This document shows, piece by piece, positions 1 to 5,004 of a DNA stretch of 5,004 bases. The stretch is from positions 1 to 5,004 of the forward strand of contig JAGBOM010000326.1 of NCBI GenBank assembly GCA_017633865.1, given 5' to 3'. Position 1 is the stretch's first letter. Every line of letters begins with the position of its first letter. Position numbers and translations under genes: made by a program. Source of the stretch: Opitutales bacterium (lineage in GTDB: Bacteria > Verrucomicrobiota > Verrucomicrobiia > Opitutales > Intestinicryptomonadaceae). The notes beneath the pieces were generated by a model. The model worked only from the letters and a program-made list of their open reading frames with translations. It had not been told where the DNA came from and searched no databases.

Positions 1-79
1 GCCTGACGGCACGCCGATACAGGTTAACAAGGGCTTGGCGCAGCGGCGGGAACAGATTAAAATCCTCAAGCGGGTATAA
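1..79 (+). CDS. C-terminal fragment of an unrecognised protein
   Basis: The frame beginning at base 2 is open for 25 codons and ends at TAA 77-79. It translates to a tail that starts PDGTPIQVNKG and ends REQIKILKRV, basic and probably helical at its end. The codons have high GC at third positions, like the operon genes further right. A strong intrinsic terminator begins 54 bases after the stop, which fits the end of a + strand transcription unit. I do not recognise the family from so short a piece and assign no function. The frame starting at base 3 is also open, to about base 114, so the choice of frame rests on protein character and stop-to-terminator layout, not on homology. The opposite strand is also open here but has no plausible start next to the hairpin. 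Confidence 0.45.
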   Translation, partial: PDGTPIQVNKGLAQRREQIKILKRV

Positions 80-132
80 GCGATTGCTTTTTTGGCTTCG
101 CGCTTTTGGCGAATAACTTTGTCGCCGCGTCA

Positions 133-176
133 AAAAAAGCTTGGAATGAATTTTTAATTCTATTCCAAGCTTTTTT
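133..176 (+). terminator. Strong intrinsic terminator, probably bidirectional
   Basis: A perfect 15-bp inverted repeat pairs 133-147 with 162-176. The 14-base loop can itself fold: GAATT (148-152) pairs with AATTC (156-160), leaving T161 bulged and a three-base tip. The right arm ends in six T, giving a U-tract for + strand transcripts. The left arm begins with A-runs, giving a U-tract for minus-strand transcripts as well. It lies 54 bases after the stop at 79, so it most likely ends the gene entering from the left. It could also stop any read-through from the minus-strand tRNA. Confidence 0.88.
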
Positions 177-301
177 ATTCCTTGCTCCTTGTTCTTCATC
201 CAGAATCGCTCGCCAAAACCAAACGAACTCCGAACAGTTCCGCTTTCTTTTTGTTTTTTTAATTAGTCTTTTTAAAAATAGAAAAGGCGTGGGGGTAAAC
301 G

Positions 302-332
302 AAAAAAGCGAGCTGATAATCAGCTCGCTTTT
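302..332 (-). terminator. Intrinsic terminator of the tRNA-Lys gene
   Basis: A perfect 13-bp inverted repeat pairs 304-316 with 320-332 around the three-base loop 317-319. The GC-rich core is GCGAGCTGA and its complement. Read on the minus strand, the hairpin is followed by a run of six U (complement of 302-307), and it lies only 7 bases beyond the tRNA 3' end at 340. That is the layout of a factor-independent terminator for a single tRNA gene. The four T on the other side would make it a weaker stop for + strand transcripts. Confidence 0.9.
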
Positions 333-339
333 ATCCTTG

Positions 340-411
340 TGGACCAGCCGGGACTTGAACCCGGAACCAACGGCTTAAAAGGCTGCTGCTCTACCATTGA
401 GCTACTGGTCC
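340..411 (-). tRNA. tRNA-Lys (anticodon UUU)
   Basis: The minus strand folds into a complete 72-nt cloverleaf. The acceptor stem GGACCAG/CTGGTCC is fully paired. U8 and A9 are followed by a D arm GCUC-AAUGGUA-GAGC with G18G19. The anticodon loop is CUUUUAA, with anticodon UUU at 379-377. The variable loop has five bases, and the T arm is CCGGG-UUCAAGU-CCCGG. The discriminator is A73 and the expected A15-U48 tertiary pair is present. UUU reads AAA and AAG, so the charged amino acid is lysine. The 3' CCA is not encoded (CAA follows A73), so it must be added by a nucleotidyltransferase. The anticodon stem GCAGC/GCCGU has one A-C mismatch (29-41) and one G-U pair (27-43), unusual but compatible with function. 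The gene stands alone, diverges from the operon at 539, and has its own terminator at 302-332. Confidence 0.96.
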
Positions 412-430
412 ATCAAATATAAAGTCAATA

Positions 431-458
431 AATTTACTTCAGCGCCCCTTTTTTGCAA
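431..458 (-). promoter_or_regulatory. Candidate promoter of tRNA-Lys
   Basis: Read on the minus strand, TTGCAA (458-453) and TAAATT (436-431) are separated by 16 bases. Each matches the sigma-70-type consensus at 4 of 6 positions. Transcription would start near 424, giving a leader of roughly 13 nt before the mature tRNA. An alternative -10, TATATT (421-416), matches better but would place the start almost on the tRNA 5' end and has no good -35. This is a weak call in very AT-rich sequence where such matches arise by chance. Confidence 0.25.
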
Positions 459-519
459 GCAAAAATTTTTAAAAAGCAAAAAAAATTTAAATCCAAATCT
501 ATTCTTGAAAAGCCCGCGC

Positions 520-538
520 GGAGCTTCAAAATGTAATT
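520..538 (+). promoter_or_regulatory. Shine-Dalgarno and ATG-TAA start-stop pair ahead of the isomerase gene
   Basis: GGAG at 520-523 is the only Shine-Dalgarno-like string close upstream of the isomerase start. It lies 7 bases before an ATG at 531, the usual spacing, but that ATG is followed at once by TAA (534-536), a one-codon reading frame. The real start, ATG 539, lies two bases after this stop and 15 bases from GGAG, which is long. What is seen is the sequence and the spacing. That ribosomes load at 531 and restart at 539, or that the pair holds expression down, is inference. Confidence 0.4.
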
Positions 539-1345
539 ATGAAAAAATTGCTTTTCCCCTTTATTTCGGCTTTGGCTTTTTGTGTGTTGCCGCTTTCGGC
601 GCGCAACATCGCGGTGCAGACTTACACGTTTTCGGAGCTGCCGCTTGACGAGCTAATACCCGTCTTAAAGCAGGTGGGCGTGGACTGCATCGGGGCTTCG
701 GGCGGCTTGAAGCTCAGCAAAAAATATCCCGACGTGCGCTTCAACCCGCAGATGACTGACGAGCAGAAAGCGTATGCGCACAAGCTCTTAAACGACGCAA
801 AAATCAAGGTAATTTCCTACGGCGTTGTCTATTCAAAAAACAAGGAGGAAGTTGAAAGGCTTTGCAAGTTTGCAGAGGAGTTCGGCTGCCCCGTTATCAT
901 CACCGAGGACAAGCCCGAGCAGTTCCCCTTCTGGGAGGAAATCGCGCCGCAGCACAATGTAAAAATGGCGCTCCACAACCACGCCTACAACAACTATAAA
1001 AGCAACGCCTACTTTTATCCGCGCCTTGTGGAAATGCTTATCCGCCCCTACAAAAACATTTATGCCTGCGCCGACAACGGCCACTGGATTCGCTCGGGGC
1101 TCGACACAATCGAGGGCCACAACATCTTAAAGGGCAGGCTTGCCGCCATACACTTTAAGGACATGAATAAAGCCGCCCTCGACGCGCGATGCGTGCCCTT
1201 TGGCACAGGCGTTGCCGACATGAAAAAAGTTTTGGAAAATTTGGATTCGCAGGGCTACGACGGCTATTTTGTAATCGAGTACGAGGGCACGCGCAACCCC
1301 GTAAAGGAAGTCAAAAAGTGCGTGGAGTTTTTGCGCAAAAACTGA
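539..1345 (+). CDS. Exported sugar phosphate isomerase/epimerase-like TIM-barrel protein
   Basis: This 268-residue protein resembles the xylose-isomerase-like TIM-barrel superfamily (sugar phosphate isomerase/epimerase, AP endonuclease 2 fold). Residues 1-21 form a Sec-type signal peptide: KK, then a hydrophobic stretch ending in LPLSA before RN. Cys15 is preceded by Phe, so it is not a good lipobox. The barrel runs from about residue 23 (NIAVQTYTFSE) to the C terminus. Likely metal and substrate ligands, by family pattern, are E123 (ITED), H146/H148 (HNH), D179 and H182 (DNGHW), H205 (IHFKD) and E247 (VIEYEG). The length is normal for the family. ATG 539 is the only start that preserves the signal peptide, because a stop lies in frame at 506-508. 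Family members interconvert or cleave sugars and cyclitols with a divalent metal. The substrate cannot be read from the sequence; the signal peptide suggests a periplasmic one. It is the first gene of the probable operon and ends 11 bp before the next. Confidence 0.9.
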   Translation: MKKLLFPFISALAFCVLPLSARNIAVQTYTFSELPLDELIPVLKQVGVDCIGASGGLKLSKKYPDVRFNPQMTDEQKAYAHKLLNDAKIKVISYGVVYSKNKEEVERLCKFAEEFGCPVIITEDKPEQFPFWEEIAPQHNVKMALHNHAYNNYKSNAYFYPRLVEMLIRPYKNIYACADNGHWIRSGLDTIEGHNILKGRLAAIHFKDMNKAALDARCVPFGTGVADMKKVLENLDSQGYDGYFVIEYEGTRNPVKEVKKCVEFLRKN

Positions 1346-1349
1346 TTTT

Positions 1350-1354
1350 GGAGG
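1350..1354 (+). promoter_or_regulatory. Shine-Dalgarno GGAGG with very short spacing
   Basis: GGAGG lies in the 11-bp gap after the isomerase stop and only 2 bases before ATG 1357. The consensus is strong but the spacing is shorter than the usual 5-9 bases. It still supports 1357 over the in-frame upstream extension, which would overlap the isomerase gene. The tightness may reduce initiation, or the true start may be a codon further in; no better-placed alternative is obvious. Confidence 0.55.
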
Positions 1355-1356
1355 CT

Positions 1357-2022
1357 ATGTTTTCTAAGCTTTTAAAAACCCGCTTTTTCGCGCGGGGCTT
1401 CAACCGTCTGGAGGAGGGCTTGGGCGACAGGTTTTCAGGCGTCATATTGGCGTATATTTTTGCGCTGCCCATAATGTATGGCGCGCTTGCTTTCTTTGAC
1501 TGCCTTGTTTGGAGCCTGCCGTTTGACGATATCGATATCTTCCAAACCGAACAAGAGAAGAACGCGGCGGATTTTGTGTCGGTTTGGATATTGTTTTTTT
1601 CGGCGTCGCTTGCCGCGTTTTTTATAAGGTTTTTTGCGCGGGGTTTTTCAAGCAAAGGTTTTTTATGCGCGATGCTGCTTCCGCTGTTTTTTTGTCTGTT
1701 TGCGCTTTTTGCGGGAGCCGCGTCCGGTTTGGATTCCAAACAGACGCTTTGGTTTTTGGCGGAGGGGATTATCGTGGTGTTTGTTTTTGCCCGCAAAGAC
1801 TACACGGGTTATAGAGCCTTTCAGGCTGTCGGAAGCCTGTTTTTGATAATTATAGGGCTGATATTTTACTGCGCAAATTTGCGCGGAAATAGGCTCGGCG
1901 TGGAAATTTTCGGCGGCAGCAAAATATTTTTGGCGCTCATAATAATATTCTGGGTTTTATCGACCGCCCACATACTTTTTAGGGACGCGCTTTTGGACTA
2001 TTTGGAAAGCAAAGAAAAATGA
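1357..2022 (+). CDS. Unrecognised polytopic membrane protein, about six helices
   Basis: I do not recognise a family for this 221-residue protein. It has about six hydrophobic segments, near residues 28-52, 71-92, 101-123, 129-145, 155-173 and 188-208. Charges follow the positive-inside rule with both ends in the cytoplasm: a basic N terminus, an acidic outer loop (52-70, rich in D and E), basic inner loops at 91-100 and 146-153, and a charged cytoplasmic tail. The heptapeptide RFFARGF occurs twice, at residues 9-15 and 91-97, both on the predicted cytoplasmic side just before helices 1 and 3. No signal-peptide cleavage site, ATP-binding motif or catalytic motif is visible. The gene follows the isomerase by 11 bp, and its TGA overlaps the mpl start as ATGA (2019-2022), so translation of mpl is probably coupled to it. 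A small transporter or membrane anchor for cell-wall recycling is possible but only a guess from position. The reading frame is secure; the exact start is less so. Confidence 0.85.
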   Translation: MFSKLLKTRFFARGFNRLEEGLGDRFSGVILAYIFALPIMYGALAFFDCLVWSLPFDDIDIFQTEQEKNAADFVSVWILFFSASLAAFFIRFFARGFSSKGFLCAMLLPLFFCLFALFAGAASGLDSKQTLWFLAEGIIVVFVFARKDYTGYRAFQAVGSLFLIIIGLIFYCANLRGNRLGVEIFGGSKIFLALIIIFWVLSTAHILFRDALLDYLESKEK

Positions 2023-3428
2023 AAATTTATTTTATGGGAATTTGCGGCACGGCAATGGGCAACATCGCCGTGATGCTTAAAAACATAGGCCACGAAATTA
2101 GCGGCGCCGACACGGGCGTTTACGAGCCCATGAAAAGCGTTCTCGAAAACGCTGGCATTGAAATTTGCGAGGGCTGGGACGTCGAGCGGCTCAAAAAAAT
2201 CAGCCCCGACTTGGTTGTGGTGGGCAATGTGATAAGCCGAATGAATGTTGAAATTGAGTGGCTGTTGCAGACTCGCGCGTTTGAGTTTACGTCTCTTGCG
2301 GATTTGATAGGCTCGAAAATTATCGGCTCGCGACCCGCGTTGGTTGTAAGCGGCACGCACGGAAAAACAACGACGACAACAATCGCCTCGTACCTGCTTT
2401 CGCAAATCGACCCGGGAACGGGCTGGATGATTGGCGGAGTTCCGAAAGACCTGCCCGGCGGCTCGAATTTTGGAAGCGCGGGTTCACCCTTTGCAATCGA
2501 GGGCGACGAGTACGACACCGCGTTTTTCGACAAGCGCAGCAAGTTCATACACTACCGCCCGCGCGTTTTGCTAATAAACAACATCGAGTTCGACCATGCC
2601 GACATCTTCCGCGACTTGTATGACGTAAAGCGCACGTTTACGCATGTGCGCAGAGTGGTTTCGGGAGGCGGCGCGATTGTCGAAAACGGCGACGACGAAA
2701 ACATTGCCTCATTGGAGCCAACGCCGTGGGTTAAGCGCGTAAAAGTCGGCTTTGAAGCTGGCAGCGATTTGCGGATTTCCGATTTTAAGGAGGGCGAGTT
2801 TGGCTCGTCGTTCGTTTTGAATTTCGGAGGGGCGTCGAAAAAAATCGAGTGGGGCTTGCAGGGCGAATTCAACGCGAGAAACGCGGCGATGGCAATAGCG
2901 GGGGTTGCGGAAATTTTGGGGGTTCAAAATCCGCTTGGGCTAAAAAGCCTCTCGTCCCTAAAAAATTTCGGAGGGGTAAGGCGCAGGCAGGAGCTTATTT
3001 TGCGGGGCGAAAAAGTTTGCGCCATTGAGGACTTCGGCCACCACCCCACGGCAATCGCAAAAACGCTAAAGTCGGTGCGCGAAAGGTTCAGGGGGCGCAA
3101 AATTTTCGCGTGCTTCGAGCCGCGTTCGAACACCGCCAAGACAAACGTTTTCGAGGCGGAGTTTGCGGAAAGTTTGAAGCTTGCGGACCGCGCCTACATC
3201 GGTTTTTGCAACTCCAAAAAAATCGCGGACGAAAAGCGCATGGACACTTCCCGCCTCGCGAAAATCGGCGGCGAAAATTTTGCGGCGTTCGAGTCTAACG
3301 GGGCGCTTTTGGAGAGGCTTGTTTCCGACGCGAAGGCGGAGAGCGCAAAGATAGCCTGCGTGTTTTTCTCGAACGGCTCGTTCGATTCAATCCACAAAAA
3401 GTTTGCGGAGATTTTTGCCGAAAAATAA
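2019..3428 (+). CDS. mpl: UDP-MurNAc:L-Ala-gamma-D-Glu-meso-DAP ligase (murein peptide ligase)
   Basis: Mpl joins the recycled tripeptide L-Ala-gamma-D-Glu-meso-diaminopimelate to UDP-N-acetylmuramate in the cytoplasm, using ATP, and so returns turned-over peptidoglycan to synthesis. The protein has 469 residues, close to the usual 450-470. The N-terminal Rossmann domain starts KIYFMGICGTAMGN, typical of Mpl. The central Mur ligase domain has the P-loop GTHGKTTTT (112-120), EGDEYDTAFFDKRSKF (161-176), the Mpl-type NNIEFDHADIF (187-197) and the ARNAAMAIAG stretch near 286-295. The C-terminal domain carries EDFGHHPTAIAKT (337-349) and FEPRSNTAK (366-374). The segments GDEYDTAFFDKRSKF and FEPRSNT separate it from MurC, its nearest relative. 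Nothing essential appears missing. Its ATG overlaps the preceding stop by four bases and has only a weak GGA 12 bases upstream, so coupling to the membrane protein is likely. Use of mpl implies DAP-type peptidoglycan and import of muropeptides elsewhere in the genome. Confidence 0.96.
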   Translation: MKIYFMGICGTAMGNIAVMLKNIGHEISGADTGVYEPMKSVLENAGIEICEGWDVERLKKISPDLVVVGNVISRMNVEIEWLLQTRAFEFTSLADLIGSKIIGSRPALVVSGTHGKTTTTTIASYLLSQIDPGTGWMIGGVPKDLPGGSNFGSAGSPFAIEGDEYDTAFFDKRSKFIHYRPRVLLINNIEFDHADIFRDLYDVKRTFTHVRRVVSGGGAIVENGDDENIASLEPTPWVKRVKVGFEAGSDLRISDFKEGEFGSSFVLNFGGASKKIEWGLQGEFNARNAAMAIAGVAEILGVQNPLGLKSLSSLKNFGGVRRRQELILRGEKVCAIEDFGHHPTAIAKTLKSVRERFRGRKIFACFEPRSNTAKTNVFEAEFAESLKLADRAYIGFCNSKKIADEKRMDTSRLAKIGGENFAAFESNGALLERLVSDAKAESAKIACVFFSNGSFDSIHKKFAEIFAEK

Positions 3429-3446
3429 TTTTTAAAAAAGGCGTTT

Positions 3447-3728
3447 ATGGGCGGAAAAAATTTCAGGCTTCAGATTTGGTTTGAGGGGCATGTTCAGGGC
3501 GTGGGCTTTAGGTACAAGGCGAACTTTATCGCGAAGGGCTACGACGTTTCGGGGTTTGTCCGCAATCTTGACGACGGCAGGGTTCATCTGCTCGCCTGCG
3601 GGGCGGAGCGCGAGGTGCGCGAGTATGCGGCCGAGCTCAAGCGCGCCATGGCTGACGTCATAAAAAAGGCCGAGGAATACGCGGACTTTACCGATTTAAA
3701 ATACAAGGGCTTTACAATCGAGCTTTAA
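3447..3728 (+). CDS. acyP: Acylphosphatase
   Basis: This 93-residue protein matches the small acylphosphatase family (about 90-100 residues), which hydrolyses carboxyl-phosphate bonds such as that of acetyl phosphate. The first signature, GHVQGVGFRYKA (14-25), holds the catalytic and phosphate-binding arginine R22. The second, GFVRNLDDGRVHLLACG (36-52), holds the catalytic asparagine N40. No signal peptide is present, so it is cytosolic. AAAAAGG (3435-3441) lies 5 bases before ATG 3447, a good Shine-Dalgarno spacing. The gene starts 18 bp after mpl and ends 2 bp before the ABC ATPase gene. Its link to these neighbours is unclear, as the physiological role of bacterial acylphosphatases is poorly defined. 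It is too small for the HypF maturation protein, which only contains such a domain. Confidence 0.94.
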   Translation: MGGKNFRLQIWFEGHVQGVGFRYKANFIAKGYDVSGFVRNLDDGRVHLLACGAEREVREYAAELKRAMADVIKKAEEYADFTDLKYKGFTIEL

Positions 3729-3730
3729 AA

Positions 3731-4579
3731 ATGGCAAATCCAGTAGAGATAAAAAATTTGCGCAAGTACTACCGCTCCGGAATCCGCGGGGTGGGGGTTC
3801 AGGCGCTTTCGGGCCTGAATCTGACCGTGAAGCAGGGCGAGGTTTTCGGGCTTTTGGGCCCGAACGGAGCGGGCAAAAGCACGGCGATAAAAATCGTTTT
3901 GGGGCTTTTGAGGCAGAACTCGGGCGAGTGTCTGGTGTTCGGCGAAAAGATTTCAAAAAGCGCGAAGCGGCGCATAGGCTATCTGCCCGAAGCCCCGAAT
4001 TTTTACAGGTTTTTGACGGGGCGGGAGCTTGTAGAGTTTTACGGGAGGCTTTGCGGGCTCAGGGGCGCGGGGCTTCAAAAAAGCGTCCGTGAAAGCTTGG
4101 AGCTTGTGGGGCTAAGCGACGCCGCCAACCGCCCGCTTGCGGGGTACTCCAAGGGAATGCTTCAGCGCGCGGGGCTTGCGCAGGCGATAGTCCACAACCC
4201 CGACCTCGTCGTTTTGGACGAGCCCTCGTCGGGGCTCGACCCCGTGGGCATGAAGGCGATGGCCGACCTCGTTTTGCGCCTCAAAGCCATGGGCAAAACC
4301 GTAATTTTGTGCTCGCACATGATGGGCGAAGTGGAGACTCTTTGCGACAGCGTCGCCATTTTATATAAGGGCGCGGCGGCGCTTTCGGGGAATCTCGACT
4401 CCGTTTTGGGGCGCGAAAATTTGAAGGCTCTTGTTTTTGAAAATCTTTCCGCCGAGGCCGAGAAAAAAATCGCGGCTCTCGCCGAGGAAAACGGCGCAAG
4501 GTTTGCGGGCGAGGGCAGGGCGGGCGAGACGCTCTCCAACATATTCGGCAAAATCGTGGGCGAAAGGCGCGGCAAATGA
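3731..4579 (+). CDS. ABC transporter ATP-binding protein (CcmA/NatA type)
   Basis: This 282-residue protein is the nucleotide-binding subunit of an ABC-2-type transporter, driving the permease encoded next. The motifs are complete and in order: Walker A GPNGAGKST (43-51); the Q-loop region YLPEAPNFY (84-92), with Glu87 where many ABC proteins have Gln, a frequent variant in this subfamily; the signature YSKGMLQR (139-146); Walker B LVVLDEP (159-165); the D-loop SSGLDP (166-171); and the switch His196. Residues from about 215 form a short C-terminal extension of the kind seen in this subfamily. The substrate cannot be inferred. The start, ATG 3731, is 2 bp after the acylphosphatase stop with no strong Shine-Dalgarno, so coupling is likely. 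The stop overlaps the permease start as ATGA (4576-4579). Confidence 0.95.
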   Translation: MANPVEIKNLRKYYRSGIRGVGVQALSGLNLTVKQGEVFGLLGPNGAGKSTAIKIVLGLLRQNSGECLVFGEKISKSAKRRIGYLPEAPNFYRFLTGRELVEFYGRLCGLRGAGLQKSVRESLELVGLSDAANRPLAGYSKGMLQRAGLAQAIVHNPDLVVLDEPSSGLDPVGMKAMADLVLRLKAMGKTVILCSHMMGEVETLCDSVAILYKGAAALSGNLDSVLGRENLKALVFENLSAEAEKKIAALAEENGARFAGEGRAGETLSNIFGKIVGERRGK

Positions 4580-5004
4580 GGGCGATTTTTATAATAGGGC
4601 GCAACACTTTTAAAGACGCCGCAAGGCAGAAGCTCGTCCTTTTAATATCTTTGGCCGCGCTCGCGCTCACCGCGTTTTCCGCCTACGCCATGAAGCTGGA
4701 TTTGGGCGGCGACGAAATTAAATTCGTGGCCAACTTCACTTCGGGCGCGCTCGGGTTTTTCGGCTCGATAATCGCGATTACGTCTGTTTGCCAGCTCATT
4801 TATTCGGAAATCGAAAACAGAACCGTCATTACGCTTTTGTCGAAGCCCGTGGGCTTTGCGGAGTTCATATTCGGCAAGCTGCTTGGCGAGGCTTTGCTTT
4901 TGGCCTTGTTTTGCGCGCTTGTTTCGGCGGTCGGGGCGGCGTCGCTTGCGGTGGCGGAGGCGCGGATTGCCGAGGTCCCCGAGGGCGCGATAATCGGCGA
5001 AGCC
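4576..5004 (+). CDS. ABC-2-type transporter permease, 5' part
   Basis: This frame opens at ATG 4576, overlapping the ATPase stop by four bases, and stays open for 143 codons to the window edge, so the gene is cut by the window and not visibly broken. AAAGG (4563-4567) lies 8 bases before the start. The N terminus, MRAIFIIGRNTFKDAARQKL, is the amphipathic lead-in typical of ABC-2 permeases. Membrane helices are predicted at about 21-39, 55-76 and 101-127. The stretch SEIENRTVITLLSKPV (77-92), followed by FAEFIFGK (94-101), is the characteristic cytoplasmic coupling region of this permease family. It should form the membrane part of a transporter with the ATPase before it. Whether it exports a substrate or acts on lipids or wall components is unknown. 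Confidence 0.92.
   Translation, partial: MRAIFIIGRNTFKDAARQKLVLLISLAALALTAFSAYAMKLDLGGDEIKFVANFTSGALGFFGSIIAITSVCQLIYSEIENRTVITLLSKPVGFAEFIFGKLLGEALLLALFCALVSAVGAASLAVAEARIAEVPEGAIIGEA

Noticed and set aside
106..378. A 90-codon + strand open frame
   Set aside because: It runs through both terminator hairpins and into the antisense of tRNA-Lys, has no ribosome binding site, and its product resembles no protein.
449..465. T-run, GC, A-run inverted repeat in the divergent intergenic region
   Set aside because: The stem is almost all A-T pairs with a two- to four-base loop, so it would be unstable; not called as a terminator.
412..538. Promoter of the operon starting at 539
   Set aside because: One should be here, but no -35/-10 pair with acceptable spacing stood out on the + strand, so none is reported.
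1189..1356. In-frame N-terminal extension of the membrane protein
   Set aside because: It lies inside the isomerase gene in another frame; ATG 1357, after GGAGG and the isomerase stop, gives a sensible membrane protein start.
1528..1539. Perfect 12-bp palindrome GATATCGATATC
   Set aside because: It falls inside the membrane protein coding sequence and is explained by the Asp/Ile codons of DDIDI; no regulatory context.
1311..1796. A 161-codon minus-strand open frame opposite the membrane protein gene
   Set aside because: It is a shadow of the T-rich, F-rich sense codons, giving a Lys/Ser/Ala-rich product with no domain; the + strand frame has clear helices and operon context.
4162..4670. Long minus-strand open frames opposite the ABC ATPase gene
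   Set aside because: The + strand has all ABC motifs; the antisense frames are low-stop shadows of a GC-rich gene.
1..5004. CRISPR array, insertion sequence, riboswitch, defence or otherwise new system
   Set aside because: No spaced direct repeats, transposase, terminal inverted repeats, attachment-site repeat at the tRNA, or defence motifs were seen.

Overview
The window reads as ordinary chromosomal sequence from a Gram-negative-type bacterium of moderate GC content. It carries an Mpl muropeptide ligase, which works on meso-diaminopimelate-containing peptidoglycan and implies cell-wall recycling. It also carries a signal-peptide-bearing sugar phosphate isomerase/epimerase-like TIM barrel, a type common in Verrucomicrobiota, Planctomycetes, Lentisphaerae and Bacteroidetes. 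A member of the PVC group, possibly Verrucomicrobiota, is my best guess. It rests on gene content and general protein flavour only; no marker gene in the window settles it.

Layout. Bases 1-79 hold the last 25 codons of an unrecognised + strand gene, followed by a strong intrinsic terminator (133-176). Bases 177-301 hold nothing I can support. A second strong hairpin (302-332) terminates a minus-strand tRNA-Lys(UUU) gene (340-411), so the first gene and the tRNA converge on two back-to-back terminators. Bases 412-538 are a very AT-rich divergent intergenic region that must hold the tRNA promoter (a weak candidate is given) and the promoter of the rightward gene cluster (no convincing hexamers seen).

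From 539 to the right edge, six genes lie on the + strand with gaps of 18 bp or less and no terminator-like hairpin between them, so they probably form one operon: (1) an exported TIM-barrel sugar isomerase/epimerase-like protein; (2) an unrecognised protein with about six membrane segments; (3) mpl, overlapping gene 2 by ATGA; (4) a small acylphosphatase; (5) an ABC transporter ATPase of the CcmA/NatA type; (6) an ABC-2-type permease, overlapping gene 5 by ATGA and cut by the window end.

Genes 5 and 6 form one ABC-2-type transporter. Mpl re-attaches recycled murein tripeptide to UDP-MurNAc. The membrane protein is translationally coupled to mpl, which makes a shared role conceivable but unproven. 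I found no CRISPR array, mobile element, defence system or clearly new system. The points most worth a second look are the uncharacterised membrane protein with a repeated RFFARGF motif, the ATG-TAA start-stop pair ahead of the first operon gene, and a mismatch in the tRNA anticodon stem.
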